Source: Cenococcum geophilum 1.58 (Eukaryota; Ascomycota; Dothideomycetes; Gloniales; Gloniaceae). From it: DNA of 64,000 nt. The translations under genes and the position numbers were made by a program. Position 1 is the first letter of the stretch; every line of letters starts with the position of its first letter. Positions 13,104 through 23,719 of the stretch are shown piece after piece. The stretch is taken from the NCBI GenBank assembly GCA_001692895.1, contig KV748176.1, positions 4,989,092 to 5,053,091 on the forward strand, read 5' to 3'. The notes beneath the pieces are model-generated. The model ran no database searches and was not told the DNA's origin. It saw only the letters and a list, made by a program, of their open reading frames with translations.

Positions 13104-13860
13104 AATAGTATATTTAGATATATATATTATACTTATAAGACGACTAGATTAACTAGCTTATTATATTTACTAAGTTTACTATAAATAACTCCGTTTTAGA
13201 AACTATAAAGATCTCCCTATTTCTAGCTAACTACGACTAGTATCTATAGATGGGTTTTAAACCCTTTAGTAATATTCCTTACCTCGTTTATTATGCCTTA
13301 TAAATTATAAAGTAAATATATTTATAAAGAAGATAAAGAAATTATAATAGTTTCTTACTAATAAGATAATATAGGCTTAATTTGTTTATAAAGCCGTAGT
13401 AAATAAAAACTAAACCCTAGTACTGGCCTACTAGATTAATAATTTTATTTAGCTAGATATAAGAAATCTAAATATAAAATTACCTATTAAGAAACTTAAT
13501 TAGAAGAACGCTGGTCCCTATAAGGTTAAAAAGGTTATCTTTCCTTATACCTATTAATTAAAGCTCCCTAATATAGTTTAAATCTACCCTATATTTTATA
13601 CGTTAGTTCTTTACCCTACTACCCCTATATTAAACGCCCTACCTAAATAAATATAGGACCCTCCCCTACTAGTTAAAGTAGATAGTAAAAACGAGTACTT
13701 TATTAAAAGAATTAATAATATTAAGTATAATAAACGGAAACGCTAATATATATACCTTATAAAATAGAGAGGCTTTACTAAGCCCTTATAGGAACCCGTT
13801 AACTCTATAGGACTTATATAAGCCGCAGAAGACTTTTATAAACTCAAGATACTAGGACAA
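13104..13860 (+). mobile_element. Gypsy chromodomain-end fragment (fossil)
   Basis: A + strand piece from the end of a chromovirus-type Gypsy pol gene: GPYKVKKV-like and YP-F-TLVL-like blocks near 13510-13620, then a chromodomain-like stretch near 13680-13850. Broken in many places. The RIP signature stops abruptly near 13860, where unique-looking DNA begins. Confidence 0.6.
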
Positions 13861-13862
13861 AG

Positions 13863-13922
13863 CCTGCAGAAACCCAAGGTGCGGAGAAGGAGCCTGCAGA
13901 AACTCAAGGTGTGGAGAGGGGG
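13863..13922. repeat. Two-copy tandem repeat at the edge of the RIP block
   Basis: Two imperfect copies of a unit of about 30 bp beginning AGCCTGCAGAAAC and containing CAAGGTG-GGAGA, directly at the junction of worn and unworn DNA, followed by a G-run. Confidence 0.6.
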
Positions 13923-14535
13923 CCTCTGAGTCGCTTTCTTGCATTATACCAACCGTGCTAACTGTGAGCAGTTAATGTTGATTAATGAGTTCAATAACGA
14001 TAGGAAAAAGGATTTTGGACTCAGTAATAGTTTTCTGGATGTTTATACATAAGGTCAACATTAGGAATATCGCAAAGAGATATTTTTCAGAAGTGGAAGT
14101 ATATGCCATCCATTTACGCTCTGCGAGATGTGATTGCTTTGTCCCTACCACCGTCCAAATTGAATATCCTTGCCTAAATATTCCTCTAATTTTGAAATAA
14201 GATAGTCTCTTGTCGACCATGCTATGGCTCATTATCCCGTCTCCCAAGATTGGTTTGGCCTAATGGATAAAAGGCACAAAGGTAAGTAGAAATTGCGTGG
14301 CAGTTTTTGTATGGTGATATCTCAGTTTTTTCTCTTACTTGAAATTGAGATTTGTATAAAAAGATTCCCTACCGTCTACAGCATTCACGCTCGGTGGCCT
14401 CTTCATACATTCTCATACCCTTACCGCTTTAGTCTCATTTTTTGCTTGTACGCGTCTATCCCTTCTTTTTAAACTACTATAAGTAGCGCACTCCTGTCAT
14501 TGGGTGCTAAAGTAACAGTTACCGTCTGGTAGTAA
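13923..14535. other. No supportable gene
   Basis: Balanced-composition DNA. Overlapping open frames on both strands (13985-14200 + and 13972-14247 -) have no recognisable features. A tRNA A-box-like word at 14256-14266 has no B box downstream. Confidence 0.4.
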
Positions 14536-14862
14536 AAGAGTTTGCATCGAGAATTCTGTAGCTATGGCTATGTTTCAGGGAAGTGGTGCATATATGGCCA
14601 CCGCCGATGTCCGAAGCAGAGAGTGGAGCATTGCATGGCAAGGTTAGATTTACTTTCCTACTTCTCGGCCCTCTACTAACCCATTAGCATTCCTAAGATA
14701 TCTTTCCCTTATTTGCAAAGTGAACTTGAACTTCCAGCTCAATCCCCACTTGTCTTTGATTTCGAGGACACATCTTTACAGTCACCTAAGAATATAGTCA
14801 GTCTTGGTTTCCAGAGTAGATGGTTGACTCACCACAATTCTCATCAAGCCGGTATTCGCTAG
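14536..14862 (+). pseudogene. Possible fragment of an unknown gene
   Basis: Not recognised. Two open stretches in compatible phase flank a likely small intron at 14643-14687, with the exact branch word TACTAAC eight bases before a TAG acceptor. The donor GTTAGA is poor. The spliced frame would encode a Cys/Arg-rich part (SGKWCIYGHRRC) and then an acidic part (FDFEDTSLQSPKN), ending at TAG 14860-14862. There is no start codon in frame after the upstream stops. It may be the last two exons of a truncated gene, or chance. Confidence 0.2.
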
Positions 14863-15856
14863 ATGGAGTGTTAGCTATGTATAAAATGATGAGAGTTTTC
14901 TTACATTGCAACTACATTTGCTGGACATCTTTTATGGGTCTCCAGGTATTTCTTGCACCAAGATCTTACCGTATATCGAAGATGAGTACATTTATAATGA
15001 ACCTGAGTGTAATCACATATGCTGCAGTATAACTATAAAAGTTAAAAGGACAGCGTCAGCCATTTATTCAACAGACATCTACTCGGCTCAGGTCGGCTTC
15101 GCTTACATCCTACAAGAGTTTTTTTTTATTTTTTATTTTTTATATCCAATTGTATTATACTACGTACAATACTGCGCATGTAGCCTCTAGGCTATGGCGC
15201 TATAGTTCTATATACATGAATCCCTCTCGGGCAGCTTAACATGTACTAGTAACTATGTCCTATTAGCTTATAGCTCTTTAGTAAAAATACTAGTTTGCTA
15301 ATAACCATTAGGTAATGAGAAAACGGTAGAAAAAATTAAGAAATAAGAAATCCTAACGCCTGTCCCTATCCTTTTGTAGTTTACTTCTGTCCTTTTGCTT
15401 TCTAATATCTATCTACTAGGATCCTAGTAGGAGTTACCTCCTTCTAGAGATCCTGCTGCTCTTAGCCACTTTCTAGTAGCTATTTCTGTCCTATCTAGGA
15501 ATAGAAAAAGCGCTTCTCTTCCTTTTTTTGTACAAAATAACTTTTTTAGAGAGAGAGAAGAGCCTAGTTGCCTTTGCATTTTCTTTCTTACAAGAGTTAA
15601 AAGACAGCGTTAGCCATTTATTCGATAGATATATGCTTATGCTCTTACTTGAGTCCCGCAAAAATAACGGATTCTACGGAATGCATCCTGCTCCATGCTC
15701 CCCCTCCTTTCCTGTTGCTGGGAGCCCAGGTGGTTCGAACCATCAACTGCACGGCCTACCTCGTGCGATGTGTTGTCTCGTAACTCAGCGATGTACTTTG
15801 TATCAACTATTTCGAATAAGAGTTTGCAATTAAAGCTATTTGGAAGAATCTTTCCT
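14863..15856. other. Intergenic, with a RIP-like patch and a short duplicated word
   Basis: A worn AT-rich patch lies at about 15180-15545. A word of roughly 38 bp with GTTAAAAG and CAGCG-CAGCCATTTATTC cores occurs at 15041-15078 and again, slightly changed, at 15596-15632. Open frames at 15528-15891 on both strands overlap and carry no known feature. Confidence 0.35.
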
Positions 15857-16027
15857 TTAGCATGGCGCACAGTAAGGGCATAGGATGACACACCATTCAG
15901 TCATGCCTTGCTGCAAATTGGATTCGCTGTTTATGGTGTCGCATCTCGGGCAAATTTAGGCGACTGAGCCCTTTTCTCTAGAAGCAAGTTGAAAAAGTAA
16001 GATCATCGCTACTCTTGCCCCAGCCGT

Positions 16028-16046
16028 CAGGGCTTCCATCAGTATT
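16028..16046 (+). repeat. hAT left terminal inverted repeat
   Basis: CAGGGCTTCCATCAGTATT, the exact reverse complement of 18812-18830. It is preceded by the 8-bp duplication CCAGCCGT. Confidence 0.9.
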
Positions 16047-18811
16047 CAATATCAGTATGAGGCCGTATTGATATTGATATTGAATAGTAATTCAGTATTG
16101 AAAAGATATTGAATATTAAATGTAGTACAGTCTTGATATAGTGTTTTAATTACAAGTAGGCTCCGTATACCCCTAAGCTTTAGTAAAGCTTCAAAACAGC
16201 TACTTTCTTATAACCGCTCTCTTACCACTATTATTAAGTTCATGATCCTTAGCGCGGTATAGTAGGTGTTAACTACTCTCTATATTCTACCAAGAGTTCA
16301 GAAGCCTCTCATACTACATTTATCGCCATAAGTCTCCCATCGGCGGTGATATTACTTAGTAGCCAACTCTTTAAGCACTCCATACGTTCAATACTTATAC
16401 TACCTAGTGATATCCGCTCCCATAAGACTGTTCGCCGTGCACCTAAAAAGACTTGCTTAGCCTCTGCTAATATTAACGGTATAGATAATATATTAATTAC
16501 CATTTAAGAGAGTTATAGGTAGTTGGCTCTATAAGTTGGATTAAGCCACCACTCTAGCGCTATGCCTTAGATTAAAATAGGCTTTAAGTTAATAAAGTCT
16601 TTATACTTATCTTCTACGCTACTAGTAATATCAAGCATGCGCATATAGAGTTCTGTCTCGGAAGGCTCAATAAAGCGATTAGTAGAGGTAAGTTCTAGTC
16701 TAACTTTACGACGCATATATTAGTCCTCCTAAAGCTTCCTTACTACAGTAAATAATTACTTATACCACTTCTTATTCCAGTGCCTTTTAATATAGGTTTT
16801 CCAACGTAAAGGGTAAAGGAGGATTAAAGCAGCGTATGCAGATGTATTATTAGTAAGCTTATAGTATTTATCAAAGGTATACTAGCTTATAATAATGGCT
16901 AAGAGAAGGCGTAGATTTAGGCGATATTAATTTTATAAAATTACTAATTAGTAAAGCCTTAATTGTGATTAAAAAGCTTACCTTTAACCGCTTAAAGTGT
17001 TTAATAAGTATATCTATAGTATATAGCGTCTGGTTAATTAATAAGAAGTTACCTTAGTTTATTATTATAATCTTATAAAACGGCTTTAAGAAGGTATACG
17101 TATCGTTAATAATATTCCAATCCTCTAGTATAAGGCAGTTATCTTTTACTTCCTTATACTAGCTCCGAGAGTACGTATTAATTGCCATTTAAACTTACTT
17201 ATTCTTAATAACGTTAAGTATAGTAAACCACAAGTTCTACCGAGTATTATTATCCAAAGGAACCAATCGCCCGGCTAAGGTTTTAAACTCATTATAGCGA
17301 GCTTCCGACGCCCAAATATATATAATAAGGTTGTGAACTTTACCAAGCGTACTAATTTCTCTCTAGCCTGCGGCCTTTGCTTCCTTTATCCTTTATACAA
17401 GCTTCTTATTAATTATTAAATTCTTATTAAGCTAAACTTGCCAAAGGGCTTCGTTAATCGCGTCTCTGTCTTTAAGGTAGAGGAAGGCTTAGAGGGCAAG
17501 GTTAATAATATAGCCGCTATATCTAATTTGATAGTAAACTGGGTTCTAATAAGGGCGTCCTTTTACCTAAAGGCCTGTAGATATAAAGCGATTTATCTTA
17601 TTATTTAAGCTGTAATTGTCGCCACATATATAGCCAATTTTATCAAGAATCCCGTAGCTCTCAGCGGTAAAAAAGAAGGCTATAGCTTAGTCCTCACTAC
17701 CATATAAAGGAAGTTCTAGTAGAGCAAGTAGAGCCTTCCGCAACTACCCTATTTCTACTTTAATAAAATAAGCAATAATTACTTAAAAGGAATAGTGGTT
17801 TGGTGATGTCCACATATTAATTAAGAAGTGGATTTTTGAAAGAGAGCTTTAAAGCTTTAACTTTAGAATATCGCGGTGTACTATATACAATTACTTAATT
17901 AGCTTTAGTATAGTTAATTTCGCATTAATTACAACTTCCTCTACAGTATAATTAACTGTCATAAGTAACGCGTATAGCTCTGGCCAGGTAGCTGCATTAT
18001 ATGGTAAATTTCGTGTAGTAATAAGCTGTATAAGAGCTTTATTAAAGGCGCGATTAATGGCAGCTTAAAGAACTCGCTCTTCTTAAGCTTCGCGTTCAAC
18101 CTATCTAGAGGCTTATAAGCTGTTCAGTATATTTAAGAGGCGCTCCTCTCGCAATCGCTTTGCTCGAACCTCTCCAGCTTAAATCTCTATACTATGCTTT
18201 TTAGCCAGGTGGGCGCGAACAGATATTAAGGAGGCAGAATTCTATTCGCACATTAAGCAGTACCATATCTGATTCTTGCCGTCGCGAATAGCTTTATAAG
18301 GGAGAGGATCACGGGTAAGCTCCCACGTAGAAGTAGCTAACCTACGCCTTTTACGAGACGACTTTAGGGTGGCTACAGTTGGTATATTTAGTGTGGAGTT
18401 GCTTAACGCGTTATTATTGCCGCCAAAGTAGGTAAACTGATCAGAATTAAGCTCGGAAATGGCATAAGAGGATATATCGTCGTCATTAATTACGATGGTA
18501 GATAAGGGAGGCATGGCGTTAATCAAGGGTAGAGTGTAGGGGGGGATAAAAATCGTTAAAATTAACAATATTGTGCGCGATGCCTTATAAGACTTAATTT
18601 AATATTTAGTAATTTCTACTTTCTATAGGTTTACCTAACAAATTTAAAATGCGCACGTATTGTAAGGAGGCCCAAGAGCCATTTACCGATATTTTTACCA
18701 CCTTAACTCCAAAAATCTTCAATATTTAATATCTTTCAGTATTGAACATTTCGTATTGATATTGATATTGAACGTTCAATATTCAATATTCAATATCAAT
18801 AAGCAATATTC

Positions 18812-18830
18812 AATACTGATGGAAGCCCTG
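18812..18830 (-). repeat. hAT right terminal inverted repeat
   Basis: Reverse complement of 16028-16046, followed by the 8-bp duplication CCGGCCGT. Confidence 0.9.
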
Positions 18831-19903
18831 CCGGCCGTTACTTTAAGATGCCAGTTGTCAGCTGAAATGGTAGTTATTCCCGCGACGTCTTCCAGTTGAT
18901 ATTCTTTCTTGGCAACTTTGTCATGCCCGGGCATACCCTCAAATAATATTTCAAGATGTCGTTGGAATCTCTGCATTGCTATCAGCCGCCGTAATACTCT
19001 GAGAATATTACTGCCTTTCCTAACATACTTCTTTAGAGACACAAAACTCTCGGGGGAGCTCGATTGAACGTCCAAGAGCATCTTCGAAAAAGATCGGCTG
19101 GCACTTGTTCATATTATCACTAATTTGTAGAGGAAGCATGTTGTAGACGGATTTCAGGAAATTAAACATCTCTGTCATCATAACCTGGGTTTCACGTGTG
19201 ATAAGCGCAGTTTCGGCAGTATTCTTCTCGGCCCGAGACAAAGACAATCTAGAAGAGATATTCAGCGGAATAACTAGTATATAGCGCAGGGCATCTTCAA
19301 TAGAATAGTTCCACACTTACAGTGGAAGAAATGTTCCATATATCTGGAATGCTCGCAGATGTCTTTCCAAGTCTCTTTCAAGATTTTGGATGTCCTCTTT
19401 CCGAAAGATAGCCCACGATACTTCCCTCCATGCCTTCTTTAATCCCATCATGCCTGCTTTCCGTCTACGGAAAAGCGATATTACCGTCTGCGCTTCCTCA
19501 AATTTCTTTGCTTCGCAGGGGGGGAGAAAGCTCGCTGTATATTTATATGTTTTGTCCAGAAATGCATTTAGAAGGTCCCTGCAGCCATACATCTCGTACA
19601 TAAGTCCATTAATGAGGGCTACTTCGTGCAACTCGAAATTCGAGGCATCCTGGACAAACTTTTCCAAGAGATCCTTTATCGCGTTGGTGCAACTGTATAA
19701 CGATCTGAGAGTGGAGACGAAAGATCGATAATCTGCGGCCGCCCCGTTACACTCACTGATTGCTTGGATGATATCGTGCACAAGCTTTCCCACCTACAGG
19801 GTCTGGTTAGCTTAAAAGACAGCTTCTGGGAGAACTAGTATAGTGTGGAGTAGAGACTTACCGCGATGAAATCACCAACGGAGAACCCAAATGGGACCGC
19901 CAT

Positions 19904-20246
19904 TTCCTGCCCTCAATATGCGCAACACTCAAAGAATGAGCTCGGGATCTCGCAGATACCTAGGTAGTGCAATGAATTAGTTGCGGTTGCTGTCGCTGCT
20001 GGATGGATGGATTTTTTCCGCCTAGTGCGACTCATGGTAAGTCATAGGCTAATATTGTTACTGAGAAGTTCGTATAAAAGAGGCGGTTACCTCTCAGGCT
20101 GGGCTGCGGCCGGATTTGCCCTGCCTGGCCCCACTACAGGCAAAACTCCTTAATACGATACCGGGTATATAACGATACCTTTGGTATTACAATCTACATG
20201 CCCTAATTAAGCCTTTTTTGGTGTAATTAACGATAATCTAACTTTT
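19904..20246. other. Intergenic between the split gene and the Argonaute relic
   Basis: No gene seen. It probably holds the promoter of the - strand gene starting at 19903. A RIP-like AT-rich patch with GGTAT/ATACC words begins near 20150. Confidence 0.4.
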
Positions 20247-20892
20247 GATGCTGTTTAAGGGAAACTGCCCACAAACATTCTCTACTACCGCGACAGTGTC
20301 AGCGACAGCTAGTATTATGCTGTGCGCAAAATGGAGATTCCTAAAATTCGCTCCGCATTCAAATCAATAGTGGATGAGAAAGGCATAGAAATTTCCGAGG
20401 TTCGCATCACGGCCGTGGTTGTCGCCAAACGACATCATACCAAATTCTATCCTATATACGACGAAGATAAAGCTCTAAAGAACTTGAACTGTCTTCCCGG
20501 AACTCTTGTCGAGACTGGAGTCATGTCACCATATTACATGGACTTCTTCCTGCAATCTCACAACGGTCTTCCCTCATGATCCTCATCGCGAGTTTAAATT
20601 CACGTGAAATGCTCCCAACAAACGACTGGACGGCTAACTCGTCACGTAGACCTTCAAAACCTGCTACACGTACGTCCGCGCAACCCTTGGTGTGTCGTAC
20701 ACATTTCCAGCCTGCTATGCTAACTGCCTCTGCGAGCGTGGCCGGACATATCTCAGGACATTCTTTGTCGGCCGCCCGGACGACCGTGAATTGAAAAAAG
20801 ACATCAAAAAGATGGTGCTGTAAGAGTGGAGCAATAACGACCCGCAAGATGGGAATCCTTGGCATGAAAACCCCAATGGGACTATGTTTTAA
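20247..20892 (+). pseudogene. Argonaute PIWI-domain C-terminal relic
   Basis: Translation matches the C-terminal part of fungal Argonaute PIWI domains in order: LPTNILYYRDSVSDS, ITAVVVAKRHHTKFYP (20405-20452), NCLPGTLVETGV, SPYYMDFFLQSHNGL, then in another frame CYTYVRATLGVSYTFPACYA (20671-20730) and the C-terminal end NPWHENPNGTMF with a natural TAA at 20890-20892. The second PIWI Asp (YRD) is visible in this fragment, and so is the conserved YYMDFFLQSH stretch. The copy is dead. TAG at 20310-20312 and TAA at 20821-20823 stand where CAG and CAA are expected, both RIP-type changes, and the frame shifts between about 20575 and 20665, where some conserved residues are missing. The N, PAZ and Mid domains are absent. 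It is either a truncated duplicate or the remainder of a lost RNA-silencing gene. Confidence 0.85.
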
Positions 20893-21129
20893 CGATTGTG
20901 TGATTACGTTCAACGAATTTCTTTATACCGTCGAGCGGGTTTCCTAGGATATGGAGCTTCGGAGAAGATCTCTAAGTTGTAGAGAGTAATTTAACGATAT
21001 CATACCACATTTCCTTTGGCTGAATTGTTGTGCGGACCAAGATTTTCGTGTGTATGATCTAATGAATACTACGATGCTACAAATGAGTACGCTTTTAACT
21101 GCACGGGACAGCCTTGAGTACCTTATCGC
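20893..21129. other. Intergenic
   Basis: No supportable gene. An open frame on the - strand (20944-21147) has no recognisable feature. Confidence 0.35.
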
Positions 21130-21337
21130 TACACTACCTCTTTGCATCTCGTTGTAAATGCGTGTTGATCGTGCTGATCAAACTGCGTGGATTTATACTC
21201 TCTCCATGTAGAATTATACCAAAAATAAGTAGAAATACGTTAAAGTGGTCGTGCTTGATATAAAAAGGTATGAACTTATGCCATTTGATCACCCAAGGTC
21301 AATAGGCACTTACAACGAGATGTAAAGAGGCGGTGTA
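21130..21337. mobile_element. MITE, TA-flanked, copy 1
   Basis: A 208-bp element with imperfect terminal inverted repeats of about 60 bp. The left end runs TACACTACCTCTTTGCATCT and the reverse complement of the right end runs TACACCGCCTCTTTACATCT. Both continue into TTGTAA-TGC and GATCAAA blocks. It has no coding capacity. The TA at each end suggests a Tc1/mariner-type target duplication. A relative with the same TIR layout lies at 62209-62396. Confidence 0.7.
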
Positions 21338-21531
21338 ATTGTCATAAATTGAAAAACTCCGGGTAGGTGTTTTCATATCTCCAATTTTCTAACCTCAAGC
21401 ACATCCGCATCAGCAATATCATCAGCATTGACAGCATCCCAAAAACCAATCCTAAAACGCCATACCCCCACCCAATCCCATCCGCTCCTACAAACACCCA
21501 AAAACCGCCCCAATACGTCCAACCAAGCCCC

Positions 21532-23429
21532 TCACGCCGCACCGGCCTCTCCTTCCTTCCCCCCCGCCGCAACCCCCACCTCTTTACTCAAATAGTCCGG
21601 CTCCTCCGCCTCCTCATACTCGCGGATCAAATCCTGCACGACCTCTCTGGCCTCGTCGAACTCGCCCAGGCCGTCGGCGAAGGGCGCCTCGCGCTTGTAC
21701 TGCTCGAGGAAGGCGTTGCGCTTGCGCAAGCGGTCATACTGGAAGACGATGCGCTTGAACAGCGTGGCGATGCCTGTGTGGTTGGCTAGCATGAGGCCCG
21801 ACACACGGTGCGACGACGGGATGTACGGCGATTTGCGCGTCAGCGCCACTTGGATTGAGGCCGGGCCCCAGGGGATAAAGGTTGCGAGGCGGCGCTCGCG
21901 GATGCGGAGGAGGGATTTGTGGACCTGGATTTTTCTTGCGTTAGAGAGTGAGGGGATGGAAGGGGGGAGGGTTGAGGATGCTTACGTCGGTGGGGTCGGC
22001 CTCGCCTTGGATGATGTTTAGGATGGAGATGTAGCAGCTCTTTTTGCTAGGGTTGGTGGACACCATGCGGTTCTTTGGTTGGAGGAGTCGCCGCATGACG
22101 TCTAGGACTGTGGTCTTCCGCACGGTCTTGGCTTGCTCGACGTTCTCGCCTGTGAAGGGTGTGTAGGAGGTCATGAGGAAATGACAGCGTGGTGTAGGGA
22201 TGAGAGAAGCTACGATGCCAACAAGGTCGTTGTGCATGTAGCCGGGATATCGGAGGGTAGTTGTGCTTGCGGACATGACGGTTGATACCTAGGATGGATA
22301 AGTAGTGATGTAGGGTTGAAGCCAGTGTTTAACGTACTAGCTGATTCGTCTGCGCAAATGAAGGTTCTTGGACATGTAATCTGTCAGCTGCGATTCTCGA
22401 TAGTGCTCCATTGTCAAGAACAACCTAGAAAGATTAGCTAAATGCCTTACAGCAATATTATCTCCTACATACCACCGAGTCGGCATTTTGGGTCAATCTC
22501 CGCATCGAGAGTAGGCTGTTGTATGGCTGCACAACAATGTCTCCGGCATCATGAGTATCGGGAAAGACAGAATACGTCTGGATCAGCTTCTTCGGAAATC
22601 GATCGTTGAGTCTTTCAAGTAGAAAACTTCCCATTCCAGAGCCAGTACCACCCGCAATTGAATGTAGTAGCATGAATCCCTTTCACAATTAGCTTATGGC
22701 AGCACCACAGCATACCAGGTATCCTCACCTCTAGAGAATCACTGCCGTCAGCCTCCCTGTCAATCATATCCATAACCTCTTCGTGTACCTGCTCCCCCAT
22801 GGCGTATCCCGCTCCCCAGTTGTTTCCCGCACCGGTGCCATCTTTGTGGATGTAGAAGTTTTCCGGGTTATATATATTCTTGTAGGGGCCATTTTGTATT
22901 GCATTGAGTACCTAGATATGACCTTAGTTCAGTTTCCTTCACTCATGCTAATATTTGATCTCGGTGGAGACATACCCGCGGTTCGAGGTCGAGTAGTATA
23001 GCACGGGGGATGTATCTCGTGTCGTCGGACTGAAGGCATATATTAGTAGTTGTGCAGCGCTTAGGGGTCGAGCTATTTTCTACCTGATAGAAGAAGACGT
23101 CTTTCCTATCGCCGCCTTCTGTCGCGAAGTCTTCGAGGTTACCGTCCTGATTGATGCCATGTTCTTGACAGAGCTGCTGCCAGAATTGACTGCCCACTAA
23201 ATTTCGTAAGCTCACATTCAAGAAAATCGTCATATGTGTCTAGCATGGGAAGGCGCGCAACAAGAATCCATGCAGTGTGGCAGATAGTAGAGAGCATTCG
23301 GAGAGGGTATGTAGAGTCAGGACGCACCGCTGTTGCCGCACTGGCCCGCCTGGAGTGTTATTATTTCTCTGTATAGAGCGTTAATAACATATGTATTAGG
23401 ATCAAAGAGGTCAACAGGTACCTAGGCAT
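21532..23429 (-). CDS. mipA: Gamma-tubulin
   Basis: Gamma-tubulin, the GTP-binding subunit of the gamma-tubulin complex that nucleates microtubules at the spindle pole body. Nine exons: 23429-23422, 23368-23328, 23196-23084, 23029-22976, 22911-22729, 22679-22473, 22424-22338, 22288-21986 and 21924-21532. All phases close, giving 462 residues, the usual length. The start MPR lies in an 8-nt first exon and is followed by [12 protein letters not shown]. Other marks are [14 protein letters not shown], the tubulin signature GGTGSGMG (residues about 143-150), the gamma-type [14 protein letters not shown] and [18 protein letters not shown] near the C-terminus. The C-terminal tail is short, acidic and then Gly/Ala-rich. 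The intron at 22680-22728 ends in AAG rather than CAG or TAG. The gene appears intact. The next gene upstream ends about 290 bp away, so its promoter is compact. Confidence 0.96.
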
Positions 23430-23719
23430 TTTGGTGGTGATGTGGTTGTTTAGCGGGCTCTGGTGGACGCGTTGCGGGGAGTTAGTGTTGCGAGGACACC
23501 ACACCTGGCTCGCGGTGAACTTTCCTTATTTTCACAACATCAAGATCGAGATTTGACTGAATTCGTAATACATTATTGCGAATGGATGCTTCCACCATCA
23601 ACTCTCGTTGGCTTTGAGTGCACCAAATCCGTGTTCTGCCTGAGCAAATCCCGAGACTCTACAAACAACACAAAAGCCTCCATCTCTAACATCGAACCAC
23701 CATGTTATGTTACAGCCCA

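Larger units (their letters stand above)
16028..18830 (-). mobile_element. hAT DNA transposon, RIP-decayed
   Basis: A 2.8-kb hAT element with terminal inverted repeats beginning CAGGGCTTCCATCAGTATT at both ends and an 8-bp target duplication with one A/G difference (16020-16027 and 18831-18838). The ends also carry AATATCAATATTGA-rich subterminal repeats. The transposase is read on the - strand. It begins near 18514 (MPPLSTIVIN), with a BED-type zinc finger near 18180-18320 (WYCLMC, then HLAKKH). The C-terminal hAT dimerisation block lies near 16310-16470 (LGARRTVLWERISLG, ECLKSW). The reading frame is interrupted by many TAA/TAG codons of the kind made by RIP, so the copy is dead. It sits in the last exon of the gene at 15857-19903. 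Confidence 0.9.
15857..19903 (-). pseudogene. Fungal helical N-terminal / ubiquitin-like domain protein, split by a hAT element
   Basis: The gene runs 19903-19862, 19793-19321, 19248-19029 and 18970-18831, and resumes at 16027 after the hAT insertion. Introns are 68, 72 and 58 nt, and phases agree throughout. The N-terminus (AVPFGFSVGDFIA) and following helices are typical of a large fungal family seen as the N-terminal part of HET/STAND-type proteins. A ubiquitin-like region follows, with FEDALGRSIELP at about residues 226-237 and a MPGHDKVAKKEYQL block. The target duplication (CCAGCCGT/CCGGCCGT) restores the reading frame across the insertion site. The frame then meets TAA (15956-15958), which could be a RIP-type change of CAA, because it continues with CPRC and CPYC pairs of a possible zinc ribbon up to 15857. 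Without the insertion the product is about 312 residues to that stop. Biochemical function is unknown. Family assignment is from memory of the motif pattern. Confidence 0.7.

Noticed and set aside
14256-14300. Perfect tRNA A-box-like word TGGCCTAATGG
   Set aside because: No B box, no cloverleaf and no anticodon arm follow at the right distance.
15728-15745. GGTTCGAACC, a B-box-like palindrome, on either strand
   Set aside because: No A box or foldable tRNA body on either strand; at most a tRNA-derived repeat scrap.
20521-20913. Open frame of 130 codons on the - strand
   Set aside because: It is antisense to the Argonaute relic, whose + strand translation has clear homology.
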